Notes: generated by a model from the sequence alone, not told the origin. A stretch of DNA of 10,589 nt from Pseudomonadota bacterium (GCA_023418355.1 JAEZZU010000192.1:1-10589), one strand, 5' to 3'. Shown: positions 1 through 7,304, numbered from the stretch's first letter. A program made the numbers and translations.

Positions 1-587
1 TGAACAAGGAAAGCTGCCAGAAGCTGGCAGCCTGCTTCATGGACCACACGGCGCACAAGCACTACCTGGCGCTGGCGCGCGGCTGGCTGCCTGATGAGGT
101 GGATGTGGACTACGCCCTCAAGCCCGAGGATGCACCGGAAGATGCCCCCGCACAGCCTGCGCAGACCACGTTGCGCTGCCTGGCCCATCTGGAGTGGCCC
201 GAGGCCTATGACCCGCGCCACCCCGGCACGCGGGTGTCGCTGGTGGAAGCACTACCCAAGACCGGCCGCCGCCACCAGATTCGCCGCCACCTCAAGCACG
301 AATCCCACCCCATCATTGGCGACGCCACCCACGGCAAGGGGCCGCTGAACCGCTGGTGGGCCGAACGCATCGGCCTGCATCGCCTGTGGCTGCACGCGCA
401 TGCGCTGAGCATTCCCCACCCTCGCACGGGCGAAATCATGCATTTCTGTGCCGACTGGCGCACCCTGGGCCACGTGCCCGAAGTGCAGCAGTGGCAACAG
501 CTGCTGGCCCTGCCCGGCTGGCAGGCCACGGCGCGTGGGCTGCCAGACAGCTGCGGCATCACACTGCCCGGCAAACAGGCTTTGTAA
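1..587 (+). CDS. truC: tRNA pseudouridine synthase, TruC type (3' part only)
   Basis: Pseudouridine synthase of the RluA/TruC group, which isomerises a uridine in tRNA (U65 for E. coli TruC); cytosolic. The window opens inside the gene, reading in frame from base 3, so 194 C-terminal residues are visible. The N-terminal half with the catalytic Asp of the RLD motif lies outside. The visible part carries the TruC hallmark block GRRHQIRRHLKHESHPIIGD, followed by THGKG, NRWW and GLHRLWLHA, close to E. coli TruC as I remember it. An acidic, Ala/Pro-rich stretch between KHYLALARGW and TLRCLAHLEW looks like a loop insertion typical of high-GC relatives. The stop is followed five bases later by an 80-bp palindromic repeat that probably ends transcription. 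A related RluA-family enzyme is possible, but the His- and Arg-rich block favours TruC. Confidence 0.88.
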   Translation, partial: NKESCQKLAACFMDHTAHKHYLALARGWLPDEVDVDYALKPEDAPEDAPAQPAQTTLRCLAHLEWPEAYDPRHPGTRVSLVEALPKTGRRHQIRRHLKHESHPIIGDATHGKGPLNRWWAERIGLHRLWLHAHALSIPHPRTGEIMHFCADWRTLGHVPEVQQWQQLLALPGWQATARGLPDSCGITLPGKQAL

Positions 588-592
588 AAAAC

Positions 593-672
593 ATAGCTGC
601 CTGCGCACAAAACAAAAGGGTTTCAGATAGATAAGTATCTGAAACCCTTTATTCATCGGCGCTATTAGCTAT
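593..672. repeat. 80-bp nested palindromic repeat, copy 1
   Basis: Outer arms ATAGCT (593-598) and AGCTAT (667-672), inner GCGC (603-606 and 659-662), and a perfect 15-bp core stem (615-629 with 636-650). The sequence aligns without gaps over all 80 bases with the element at 5564-5643. Shared blocks are ATAGCTGCC, GGGTTTCAGATAG, TGAAACCC, GCGC and AGCTAT. It fills the space between two convergent genes. It resembles short palindromic elements I remember as common in Comamonadaceae genomes; that link is from memory and unchecked. Confidence 0.75.
615..650. terminator. Bidirectional intrinsic terminator between truC and the DHH gene
   Basis: A perfect 15-bp stem AAAGGGTTTCAGATA / TATCTGAAACCCTTT encloses the 6-base loop GATAAG. 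On the minus strand the stem is followed by a T-rich tract (TTTTGTTTTG), a good terminator for the DHH gene. On the plus strand the arm ends in CCCTTTATT, a weaker T-tract for truC. It forms the core of the 80-bp repeat. Confidence 0.7.
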
Positions 673-677
673 TAAAT

Positions 678-1679
678 TCAAGCTTTCTTGGGCTTGATCC
701 ACTTGCCTTCTTCGTCAAACTCCAGCAGCGGCGCGGCCACGAATTCGTAGGTCGCGTTCGGGTCAGCCTTGAGCTCGCCCGAGAGCAGATCCAGCAGACG
801 CTCGTTGTCCATCTTGAAGCCGCAGGCCTGGGCATGGCCGCCGCCGCCAAAGCTCTCGGCCAGCGGAATGCAGTTGAATTCCGAGCGCGAACGCAGCCCC
901 ACCTTCACCCCCTTGGTGCCGGCATGCCACATCAGCGCAAAGCTGCCGCTCTGGCGCGAGAGGATGTCACCCACCTGGCTGTGGAACACGCCGGGGCTGT
1001 TGACCATCAGGCCCTGAAAGCCGTTGAAGGTCAGCACCTGCGCGCCATTCGCAATGTCTTCGCACAGGCTCTGGAACTTCTCGTCCATCGCGCCGCCACG
1101 CGCCATGAAGGCGGTTTCCTGCTCGGGCGTGAAGGCGGCAATCTCGGCCCAGCGCTCGAAGGTGCGGGGCTCCATGTCCAGCGCAGCGAGGAAAGGTGCG
1201 CTTTCTGCAAACTCCCACTTCCAGATGTCGCGGTCTTCGATGTACTTGATCAGACCGGGCACGGGCTTTTCAGGGTGGAAGAACTCCCAGGCCAGCTTGG
1301 CACCGGACTTGTTCATGTCAAAGTGCACCACGCCACAGTTGCACTGGTAGCCCTCCAGCTTTTCGGCCGCGCTCTTGTGGTGGTCCAGCACCACCAGCTT
1401 GCTGACCTTGGCCTCAATGGCAGCCAGCAGCTCGGGGCCAAAGGCAAAGTCCATCACATAGACCGCGCGGCCATCGAGTTCGCCCAGGTCTTCCACCGTC
1501 TGAATTTCGCCGTGGTCCAGACCGCGGTACTCGGCCTTGTCCCCAAAGTACAGCCACGCAGCCAGCGCCGCGCCAAAGCCGTCTGCGCAGCGACGGCCGT
1601 GGTAGAGGATGAAAGGGCGCTCATCGTTTTCCAGCGATGGCTGCACCAGCAATTGCAAAGGAAGAATGTTTTTTCTCAT
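678..1679 (-). CDS. DHH-family phosphoesterase with DHHA1-type C-terminus
   Basis: Predicted metal-dependent phosphohydrolase of the DHH superfamily (RecJ, NrnA and related enzymes); the substrate cannot be told from sequence. With this start it has 333 residues. Motif I is the variant YHGRRCADGFGAA (26-38) instead of the RecJ-like HxxxDxD. The acidic motif VMDF is near 75-78, the DHH triad at 99-101 within VVLDHHKSA, and EDRD near 128-131. The C-terminal GGGGHAQACGF (278-288) is the DHHA1 nucleic-acid or nucleotide-binding signature. No signal peptide or membrane segment is seen, so it is cytosolic. The ATG at 1679 is preferred because conserved sequence begins about 20 residues after it. 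An in-frame ATG at 1757 would add 26 Arg/Cys-rich residues of no family character and lacks a ribosome binding site. It converges with truC and shares its terminator. Confidence 0.82.
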   Translation of the reverse strand: MRKNILPLQLLVQPSLENDERPFILYHGRRCADGFGAALAAWLYFGDKAEYRGLDHGEIQTVEDLGELDGRAVYVMDFAFGPELLAAIEAKVSKLVVLDHHKSAAEKLEGYQCNCGVVHFDMNKSGAKLAWEFFHPEKPVPGLIKYIEDRDIWKWEFAESAPFLAALDMEPRTFERWAEIAAFTPEQETAFMARGGAMDEKFQSLCEDIANGAQVLTFNGFQGLMVNSPGVFHSQVGDILSRQSGSFALMWHAGTKGVKVGLRSRSEFNCIPLAESFGGGGHAQACGFKMDNERLLDLLSGELKADPNATYEFVAAPLLEFDEEGKWIKPKKA

Positions 1680-1986
1680 GTTGCCGCCATTGTCGCTGCG
1701 CCGTGGCGCTTGCGCACAGCACAAGGCTTTCGCTGTCAGACGCCGCAGCACTTGCATGCAAGTTTGGAATGTTTCAATTTCACTGCCTCATGCCAGCCTT
1801 GCATGAAATACCCACAACAAACCAATAAAAATCAATAGCTTGAAGAGCACACTTATAAAACACCTGCATGAATTTGTACGTTTACTTACATTCCGTCTGC
1901 ACAGACAGTTTTCGCAGGCCGCCCCATAATGACTTCATCCTCATATCAGTGACTGGTGCACGAAGCTGTACCCGCCACCCCAACTG
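1680..1986. other. Divergent spacer between the DHH gene and the M20 hydrolase
   Basis: This 307-bp spacer is AT-richer than its flanks and should hold the promoters of both divergent genes. A sigma70-like site faces the hydrolase (1902-1930). A short palindrome, GTCTG-CA-CAGAC at 1895-1906, overlaps the -35 region of that site and could be an operator. I find no convincing promoter for the DHH gene and no coding sequence. Confidence 0.5.
1902..1930 (+). promoter_or_regulatory. Putative sigma70 promoter of the M20 hydrolase
   Basis: CAGACA (1902-1907, 4 of 6 to the -35 consensus) and CATAAT (1925-1930, 5 of 6 to the -10) are separated by 17 bases. Transcription would start near 1937, giving a leader of about 50 nt. 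The palindrome at 1895-1906 overlaps the -35 hexamer. Confidence 0.35.
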
Positions 1987-3177
1987 ATGACTACCGCGAA
2001 CGACATCACCCCATATCTGGGAAAACTGCTCAGTTTCCGTCATGACATGCATGCGAACCCTGAGCTTCGCTATGAAGAACACCGCACGGCGGACAAGATT
2101 GCGGCCTACCTGAACGCGCTGGGCCTGCCCGTTCACCGCGGCCTGGGCAAGACAGGCATCGTGGCCACCATCTACGGCAAGGGCCACTCCAAAGACAACC
2201 CCGGCCGCAGCATCGGCATCCGTGCCGACATGGACGCCCTGCCCGTGCAGGAAACTACGGGCGCACCGCACGCCAGCTGCGTCCCCGGCAAGATGCACGC
2301 CTGCGGCCACGACGGCCACACCACCATGCTGCTGGGCGCTGCCACCCTGCTCGCAAAGAACCCCGACTTTGATGGCACCGTCCACCTGATCTTCCAGCCT
2401 GCGGAAGAAGGTGGTGCTGGCGCCAGGGCCATGATGGAAGACGGCCTGTTCAAGCTCTTCCCCTGCGACGCCGTATTTGCGCTGCACAACTGGCCATCGC
2501 TGCCCCAGGGCCAGATGGCTGTGCGCGTCGGCCCCATCATGGCATCGACCATGCGCTTTGAAATCCGCGTACGCGGCAAGGGCGGTCACGCAGCCATGCC
2601 CCACAAGACGCTGGACCCCATCCCAGTCGCCTGCGCCATCGTCAGCCAGCTGCAGACCCTGGTCTCGCGCGGCGTAGACCCGCTGGACAGCGCCGTGCTG
2701 ACCATTGGCAAGATCGAAGGCGGCACGGTGGAAAACATCATCCCCGACGAAGCAGCCATCTACGGCACGGTGCGCACGCTCAAGAAGTCCACGCAGGAAT
2801 ACATGAGCGAGGGCCTCAAGCGCATCTCCAGCCACGTGGCTGCAGCCCATATGTGCGAGGCCACCTACATCCACAAGCCTGGCTACCCCAACACCACCAA
2901 CACCGCCAACGAAGCCAAGTTCATGGCGCAAGTCATGGCCGAGATGGTGGGCACCGACAATGCCTTCCCCGACATTGAACCTGCCATGACCGCCGAAGAC
3001 TTTGGCTTCATGCTCGAAGAAGTGCCCGGCGCCTATGGCTGGATCGGCAATGGTCGCAACGGCCAGCCCGGTGTGGGTCTGCACAATCCTGGCTACGACT
3101 TTAACGACGACAATATCGAGCTGGGATCGCGCTTCTGGAACCAGCTGGCACGCCGCTGGTTCGAGCAGGCACGCTGA
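1987..3177 (+). CDS. M20 family amidohydrolase (hippurate hydrolase-like)
   Basis: Zinc-dependent amidohydrolase of peptidase family M20 (HipO/AbgA/N-acetyl-L,L-diaminopimelate deacetylase group), which releases an amino acid from an N-acyl or N-aroyl conjugate. It has 396 residues, normal for the group. Motifs in order are FRHDMHANPEL (18-28), RADMDALPVQE (79-89), HACGHDGH (104-111) with the metal-ligand Cys106, FQPAEEGGAGA (136-146) with the Glu pair 140-141, LHNWP with His167, the dimerisation domain starting near GKGGHAAMPH (197-206), and the last ligand His366 in LHNPGYDFND. No signal peptide is present, so it is cytosolic. No Shine-Dalgarno sequence precedes the ATG, so initiation may be weak or nearly leaderless-like. 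The Bug-type binding protein gene lies 66 bp downstream, a pairing that fits uptake and hydrolysis of an acylated amino acid; the substrate is unknown. Confidence 0.88.
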   Translation: MTTANDITPYLGKLLSFRHDMHANPELRYEEHRTADKIAAYLNALGLPVHRGLGKTGIVATIYGKGHSKDNPGRSIGIRADMDALPVQETTGAPHASCVPGKMHACGHDGHTTMLLGAATLLAKNPDFDGTVHLIFQPAEEGGAGARAMMEDGLFKLFPCDAVFALHNWPSLPQGQMAVRVGPIMASTMRFEIRVRGKGGHAAMPHKTLDPIPVACAIVSQLQTLVSRGVDPLDSAVLTIGKIEGGTVENIIPDEAAIYGTVRTLKKSTQEYMSEGLKRISSHVAAAHMCEATYIHKPGYPNTTNTANEAKFMAQVMAEMVGTDNAFPDIEPAMTAEDFGFMLEEVPGAYGWIGNGRNGQPGVGLHNPGYDFNDDNIELGSRFWNQLARRWFEQAR

Positions 3178-3202
3178 TAGCGCGCCAAGCGCCACGCTGT
3201 CC

Positions 3203-3228
3203 AACCGCACCCCAGGTGCGGTTTTTTT
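3203..3228 (+). terminator. Strong rho-independent terminator after the M20 hydrolase
   Basis: A perfect 9-bp stem AACCGCACC / GGTGCGGTT closes a 3-base loop CCA and runs directly into seven Ts (3222-3228). It lies 25 bp after the hydrolase stop and only 15 bp before the next ATG. It should therefore separate or attenuate expression of the Bug gene. Confidence 0.85.
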
Positions 3229-3243
3229 GTTTCTGGATTCACC

Positions 3244-4233
3244 ATGACTACTGCAAGCCCTCTGACACGTCGCACCCTTTTGCTGGCAGGCGCTGGCATC
3301 GCTGCCTGCGGCCTGAGCACACTCAGCCACGCCACCACCCCATGGCCCAGCAAGCCCATCCGCATGATCGTGCCCTACCCTGCCGGTGGCGTGAACGACG
3401 TGGTCGCCCGCATGTTTGGCGACCTCATGGCCCAGAGCCTGGGCCAGCCCTTTGTGGTGGAAAACAAGCCCGGTGCAGGCGGCACCATTGGCATTGCCGA
3501 ACTGGCCAAGGCCAGCGATGCCCACACCTTTGCCTTTGCGGCCATCAGCCCGCTGACGCTCAACCCCTATCTGATGTCGGTGACCTATGAGCCGCTGCAG
3601 GACATCCAGCCCGTGGCCAGCGTGATGTATTCGCCCGTACTGGTGCTGGCGACCTCAGCCTTTGCCGGCAAGACGCTGGACGATGTACTGGCGCAGGCCC
3701 GCACGGGCAAGGGTGTGAGCGTGGCCACCTCGGGCTACGGCACCCTGGCCCACATCATGGTGGAGCAGCTGATCCGCGCCACCGGCGGCAATTTTGTGCA
3801 TGTGCCCTACAAAGGCGGCAGCCAGCTGATCACCGACGCCGCAGGCGCGCAGTTTGACCTGCTGCTGGCCAATCCTTTCGCGCCCATCAACGCCCTCATC
3901 GAGCAAGGCAAGCTGCGCGTGCTGGCCACCACCGGCCCCGCACGCCCTGCCACCTACCCCCAGCTGCCTACGCTGGGCGAGCGCGGTTTTGACAAGGCCA
4001 ATCTGGTGTCCATGTTCGGTTTCTATGCACCCAGCAACACACCGCCCGAGGTGGTGCAGCGCTTCAATCAGGAAGTGCAGCGCATTCTGGCTACCAGCGA
4101 CATGCAGGAGCGCCTGCGCAAGCTGGACAACACGCCCCGCCCCATGAGCGTGGAAGACTTCACGGCCGCCATTCGCCGTGACTACGCACTCAATGGTGTG
4201 CTGATTGAAAAGGCGGGTATCAAGGCCCAGTAA
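3244..4233 (+). CDS. Bug/TctC-family tripartite tricarboxylate transporter substrate-binding protein
   Basis: Periplasmic solute-binding protein of the Bug family, which captures organic acids or related small molecules for TctAB-type transporters. It has 329 residues, the usual family length. The N-terminus has a twin-arginine-like motif TRRTLLLAG (8-16) and a hydrophobic stretch ending at a possible AxA-like site SHA|TT (residues 28-30). IAAC (19-22) also resembles a lipobox, so a lipoprotein is possible. The mature part begins with the family signature WPSKPIRMIVPYPAGG, then NDVVAR and ENKPGAGGTIG; later blocks include VPYKGG and GKLRVLA. No tctA or tctB gene is in the window; orphan Bug genes are common in Burkholderiales. 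A terminator sits 15 bp upstream, only a weak GGA precedes the start, and no promoter is evident between them. Confidence 0.9.
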   Translation: MTTASPLTRRTLLLAGAGIAACGLSTLSHATTPWPSKPIRMIVPYPAGGVNDVVARMFGDLMAQSLGQPFVVENKPGAGGTIGIAELAKASDAHTFAFAAISPLTLNPYLMSVTYEPLQDIQPVASVMYSPVLVLATSAFAGKTLDDVLAQARTGKGVSVATSGYGTLAHIMVEQLIRATGGNFVHVPYKGGSQLITDAAGAQFDLLLANPFAPINALIEQGKLRVLATTGPARPATYPQLPTLGERGFDKANLVSMFGFYAPSNTPPEVVQRFNQEVQRILATSDMQERLRKLDNTPRPMSVEDFTAAIRRDYALNGVLIEKAGIKAQ

Positions 4234-4290
4234 GCCTTGCACCACGCATCAGGGCAGCCCACCTGCGCAGCCCTGGTGCGCACAGCGCGC

Positions 4291-5235
4291 TTACCAGCGC
4301 TTGACGCCTTTTTTCTTGGCCGCGGCGATGGCTTCTTTCTTGGCGGCGCGCTCGGCGTCAGCAATGGCGGCAGCGGCGGCCCACTGTTCAAACTCGGCCG
4401 GTGTTTCCAGCGTGATGCGGCCCAGCATGTGGGTGCGGTAATCGGTAATCACCACCTCGGCTGCCTTTTGCGTGTTCACGCGGCCACCACTCATCACGCA
4501 GCCACGCTTGCGGCCAATGGCTTCAAGCAGCTCATGGTCCGGCATGCTGGCAATCTGCCCCACCGACAGGCCCAGCTTGTAGCGCTCGTTCAGGTTCTGG
4601 GCGTAGTGCTTTTGCAAAATCAAGAGCAGCTCCAGCGCCACCAGCTCTTCGTCATAGGCATTGCGGCCAATCGAGCCGGATGCTGCCAGATTGAAGCCGC
4701 TTTGCTCGATCGAAATGCGTGGCCACAGCATGCCGGGGGTGTCCCAGAGGTAGAAGTCGTGATCGAGCACGATGCGCTGCTCGTCCTTGGTCACGCCAGC
4801 TTCGTCAGCCGCCTTGGCCTGCTTCTTGCCCGTCATGGTGTTGATCAGCGTGGACTTGCCCACATTGGGCACGCCACAGATCAGCACGCGCATGGGCTTG
4901 GCCATGCCACCGCGGTTGGGAGCGAGCTGGCGGCACACTTCCACCAGACGGCGTGCTGGGGCAATTTCCTGCGCGTCCATGGCAATGGCGCGGGTGTCAG
5001 GCTGGGCGTTGTACCAGTCCAGCCACAGCTGGGTCTTGGCGGGGTCGGCCACGTCCTGCTTGTTGAGCAGCTTCATGCGCGGCTTGTGGCCGGTAAGTTC
5101 CTGCAGCAGCGGGTTAAAGCTGGAGCCGGGAATGCGCGCGTCCAGCACCTCAATGACCACGTCAATGTCTTTGACGCGCTCCTCGATGAGCCTGCGCGTG
5201 GAGTTCATGTGACCGGGAAACCATTGGATTGCCAT
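4291..5235 (-). CDS. ylqF: Ribosome biogenesis GTPase, YlqF/RbgA type
   Basis: Circularly permuted GTPase that assists late assembly of the large ribosomal subunit; cytosolic and ribosome-associated. It has 314 residues. The protein opens with MAIQWFPGHM, a family hallmark. The GTPase motifs follow in permuted order: DAR (32-34), G4 NKQD (58-61), G1 P-loop GVPNVGKS (121-128) and G3 DTPG (155-158). The C-terminal domain carries RKRGC and DYRTHMLGRITLE and ends in an Ala/Lys-rich tail (AERAAKKEAIAAAKKKG) likely to touch rRNA. B. subtilis RbgA is about 282 residues, so the extra length is mostly this tail. The gene converges with the Bug gene across 57 bp that hold no clear terminator. It is divergent from the small membrane protein gene, and only a weak purine-rich ribosome binding site is seen. 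Confidence 0.93.
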   Translation of the reverse strand: MAIQWFPGHMNSTRRLIEERVKDIDVVIEVLDARIPGSSFNPLLQELTGHKPRMKLLNKQDVADPAKTQLWLDWYNAQPDTRAIAMDAQEIAPARRLVEVCRQLAPNRGGMAKPMRVLICGVPNVGKSTLINTMTGKKQAKAADEAGVTKDEQRIVLDHDFYLWDTPGMLWPRISIEQSGFNLAASGSIGRNAYDEELVALELLLILQKHYAQNLNERYKLGLSVGQIASMPDHELLEAIGRKRGCVMSGGRVNTQKAAEVVITDYRTHMLGRITLETPAEFEQWAAAAAIADAERAAKKEAIAAAKKKGVKRW

Positions 5236-5318
5236 GGACGTGCTTTCTCTTTTTTCGAATAAATGCTTGAGGGCGCAAGGATAATCGCAAGCTGTTATCT
5301 CGTCACAGCCGCTTCATC

Positions 5319-5561
5319 ATGACCACCCAACACCCCAAGTCATCGCGCTCCCCACTCAACAACGACATGCTGGTGCGTGGCGTCATCCTGGTGCTGATCG
5401 GGCTGGTGCTGCTGATTGCGCCGCACTTCATGGCCGCATCCCCCACGCGAGAGCTGTTTGTGCATGCGCGCATTCCCGCCTGGTTTGCGCTGGTGCTGGG
5501 CGCGGCCTTCATGGGCCAGTATGCGCTGCGCCGCCGCAAGGACGGTCAGAAAAATCAATAA
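5319..5561 (+). CDS. Small two-helix inner-membrane protein of unknown function
   Basis: I do not recognise this 80-residue protein. It has a polar, basic N-terminus, a hydrophobic segment at about 19-36 (VRGVILVLIGLVLLIAPHF), a short loop with SPTREL and HARIPAW, a second hydrophobic segment at about 53-70 (WFALVLGAAFMGQYAL), and a basic tail RRRKDGQ. The positive tails on both ends suggest a hairpin with both termini in the cytoplasm. The ATG is the first in frame after the divergent spacer. The upstream region holds GATAAT (5280-5285), a possible -10, but no good -35 and no clear Shine-Dalgarno. The stop lies two bases before the 80-bp palindrome. Composition and codon use match a real gene of this genome, and it is the longest sensible frame between ylqF and gshA. 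Confidence 0.7.
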   Translation: MTTQHPKSSRSPLNNDMLVRGVILVLIGLVLLIAPHFMAASPTRELFVHARIPAWFALVLGAAFMGQYALRRRKDGQKNQ

Positions 5562-5563
5562 AA

Positions 5564-5643
5564 ATAGCTGCCAGCGCTTGTATCTGCTGGGTTTCAGATA
5601 GTTTTTACCTTGAAACCCAGATTTGACAAGCGCAAGCAGCTAT
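5564..5643. repeat. 80-bp nested palindromic repeat, copy 2, probable bidirectional terminator
   Basis: ATAGCTGC-CA-GCGCTTGT (5564-5581) pairs with ACAAGCGC-AA-GCAGCTAT (5626-5643), giving 16 of 18 base pairs. Inside it CTGGGTTTCA (5587-5596) pairs with TGAAACCCAG (5611-5620). The length is 80 bases, exactly that of copy 1 at 593-672, and the two align without gaps. It sits between the convergent membrane-protein gene and gshA and probably ends both transcripts. There is no long T-tract right after the outer stem on the plus strand; TATCTTTTAT follows. Confidence 0.75.
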
Positions 5644-5672
5644 CTTTTATGCATCTGGCTTTTATGCACCTG
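5644..5672. repeat. Short tandem repeat CTTTTATGCAYCTG, two copies
   Basis: The 14-mer CTTTTATGCATCTG (5644-5657) is repeated one base later as CTTTTATGCACCTG (5659-5672). The pair lies between the end of the 80-bp palindrome and the gshA stop codon. The function is unknown; it may be a slippage duplication. Confidence 0.6.
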
Positions 5673-5680
5673 ACAGCGGC

Positions 5681-7210
5681 TCAACCCAGCGCTGCCGGGT
5701 CCATATAGCGCTGGCGCCATGCTTCAAAGCTGCCGGTGTCAGCCGCTTCCAGCGCCTTCTGCGCCGCCAGCGAATCTGCAGCCATCTGTGCGTAGTGCTG
5801 CTGCTGGGCCTCGCTCCAGGGCAAGGTCAGCAGATGCTCGCGCGCCCACAGAGACTGCGCCAGACCAAAGCGCTCAAAGCTGCTGTGGTGCTGGCTGCGG
5901 ATCTGCTCCAGCACACGGGCCGAAGGCGTGCTGTCTGGCTGCTGCACACGCTGCCGTGCCTCGGCCAGCGCCTGGCTGTAGGCATCGGTGTGGTGCAAGG
6001 CATCGAGCATGGCCGCCAGCGGCTGGCAACCATCGAGCACCTGCCGGGCCCAGTCGCTCAGCAGCACTTCCTGCGTGCCGCACTGCAGCTTCAGGCCGGG
6101 TTCACGGCCACGCTCGGCCACCAGATGCTGGTTGCGCTTGATGGCTTCAATTTCTTCGGGCGAATCTTCAGGACTGTCGCTGAGCAGGCAATGCAGCAGG
6201 AACACGTCCAGCATGCGCATGGTGGAGGCGTTGATGCCCAGCGGCTCGAACGGGTCGATGTCCATCAGGCGCACTTCCACATACTCCACCCCGCGCTCGC
6301 GCAGGGCGTGCAGGGGGCGCTCTCCGCTCTTGGTCGTGCGCTTGGGGCGGATGGTGCCGTAGAACTCGTTTTCAATCTGCAGCAGGCTGGTGCCCAGCTG
6401 GTTGTAGTCCCCACCGGGGTTGCGAATGCCCAGCTGCTCATACGCAGGATAAGGCTGGGTCAGTGCCTGGTGCAGGGAGTTGGCATAGCCTTCCAGCCCG
6501 TTGTAGCTGACCTTGATCTGCGCCTGCGCATCGCTCTGATAGCCCAGACGGCCCATGCGCAGCGAAGTGGCATAAGGCAGGTGCAGCGTCTTTTGCGCAG
6601 CGTCCAGCGGCTGCAGGCGGTGCTCGCGCCCTTCCACAAAGCAGCGGCCCAGTGCGGGCGAAGCGCCAAACAGGTACAGCAGCACAAAGGCATTGCGGCG
6701 GAAGTTGCGAATCAGCGCAAAGTATTCTTCGCTGCTCACACCGGGCATGGACCAGTTGTAGTGAATGCCCGAGATGGTCTGCATGCGGCGGCCATAGCGG
6801 TGGCCCAGCCCCATGCGGTACACGCTCTTGGAACGCCCCACATGCGAGTAGCCATAGCGCGCCAGCGGAATGGTTTCATCCGTGGGCAGATGGCAGGGCA
6901 TGCTGGAGCCCCAGATCATTTCATCCCCCACCTGCGCCATGCTGCGCAAGGTGTACTGGTGCACCTGCTGCAGCTCCTGCAGACAGGATTCCACGCTCTG
7001 ATGCACGCCCGTGATCAGCTCCAGCTGGGATTCGCTGTAGTCGGTGGTGATATGGGGGTGTGTCAGCGCCGCGCCCAGAGCGACAGGGTGCGGCGTAAGC
7101 GCCAACGAGCCCGTCGGCAATACGCGCAAACCTTCTTTTTCAATACCGCGGCGTATGCCTGCAAGGCGTTCGGCTGCGGGAAGGGAGAATGGTTTGGGCG
7201 ATGAATTCAT
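5681..7210 (-). CDS. gshA: Glutamate-cysteine ligase
   Basis: Catalyses the first, ATP-dependent step of glutathione synthesis, joining glutamate and cysteine into gamma-glutamylcysteine; cytosolic. It has 509 residues against 518 for E. coli GshA and spans the whole proteobacterial (class I) family. Visible motifs are GIEKEGLRV (22-30), with the glutamates that bind metal and ATP, TDYSESQLELIT (56-67), SGIHYNWS (147-154), GGDYNQLGTS (266-275), QIENEFYGTIRPKR (278-291) and YVEVRLMDIDPF (310-321). The start at the only ATG near the conserved N-terminus is preferred although the Shine-Dalgarno is poor. The gene is monocistronic in appearance, with gshB absent from the window, and it converges with the small membrane protein gene across the 80-bp palindrome. 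Its promoter should lie in 7211-7393, where I see only weak hexamers. Confidence 0.95.
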   Translation of the reverse strand: MNSSPKPFSLPAAERLAGIRRGIEKEGLRVLPTGSLALTPHPVALGAALTHPHITTDYSESQLELITGVHQSVESCLQELQQVHQYTLRSMAQVGDEMIWGSSMPCHLPTDETIPLARYGYSHVGRSKSVYRMGLGHRYGRRMQTISGIHYNWSMPGVSSEEYFALIRNFRRNAFVLLYLFGASPALGRCFVEGREHRLQPLDAAQKTLHLPYATSLRMGRLGYQSDAQAQIKVSYNGLEGYANSLHQALTQPYPAYEQLGIRNPGGDYNQLGTSLLQIENEFYGTIRPKRTTKSGERPLHALRERGVEYVEVRLMDIDPFEPLGINASTMRMLDVFLLHCLLSDSPEDSPEEIEAIKRNQHLVAERGREPGLKLQCGTQEVLLSDWARQVLDGCQPLAAMLDALHHTDAYSQALAEARQRVQQPDSTPSARVLEQIRSQHHSSFERFGLAQSLWAREHLLTLPWSEAQQQHYAQMAADSLAAQKALEAADTGSFEAWRQRYMDPAALG

Positions 7211-7304
7211 GCTTGTCAGCGGTTACGGTCAGAAAACGGGGGCGCTACCTTAACACGCAGCTTCCCACATGTTACGAAATCATAGGACGAGGCCGCAGCA
7301 CACG

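Noticed and set aside
834..1838. 334-codon open frame on the plus strand opposite the DHH phosphoesterase
   Set aside because: No family sequence; the minus-strand frame carries the DHH and GGGGH motifs.
1882..3525. 547-codon open frame on the minus strand opposite the M20 hydrolase
   Set aside because: His/Ala/Gly/Val-rich composition with no family motif, fully antisense to a gene with strong motifs; a high-GC shadow frame.
4234..4290. Terminator between the Bug gene and ylqF
   Set aside because: GCACCA...AGGGC and GCCCT...GGTGC can pair, but with internal bulges and no T-tract on either strand.
5795..7204. 469-codon open frame antisense to gshA
   Set aside because: Gln/Ala/His-rich shadow with no recognisable domain; gshA on the other strand is certain.
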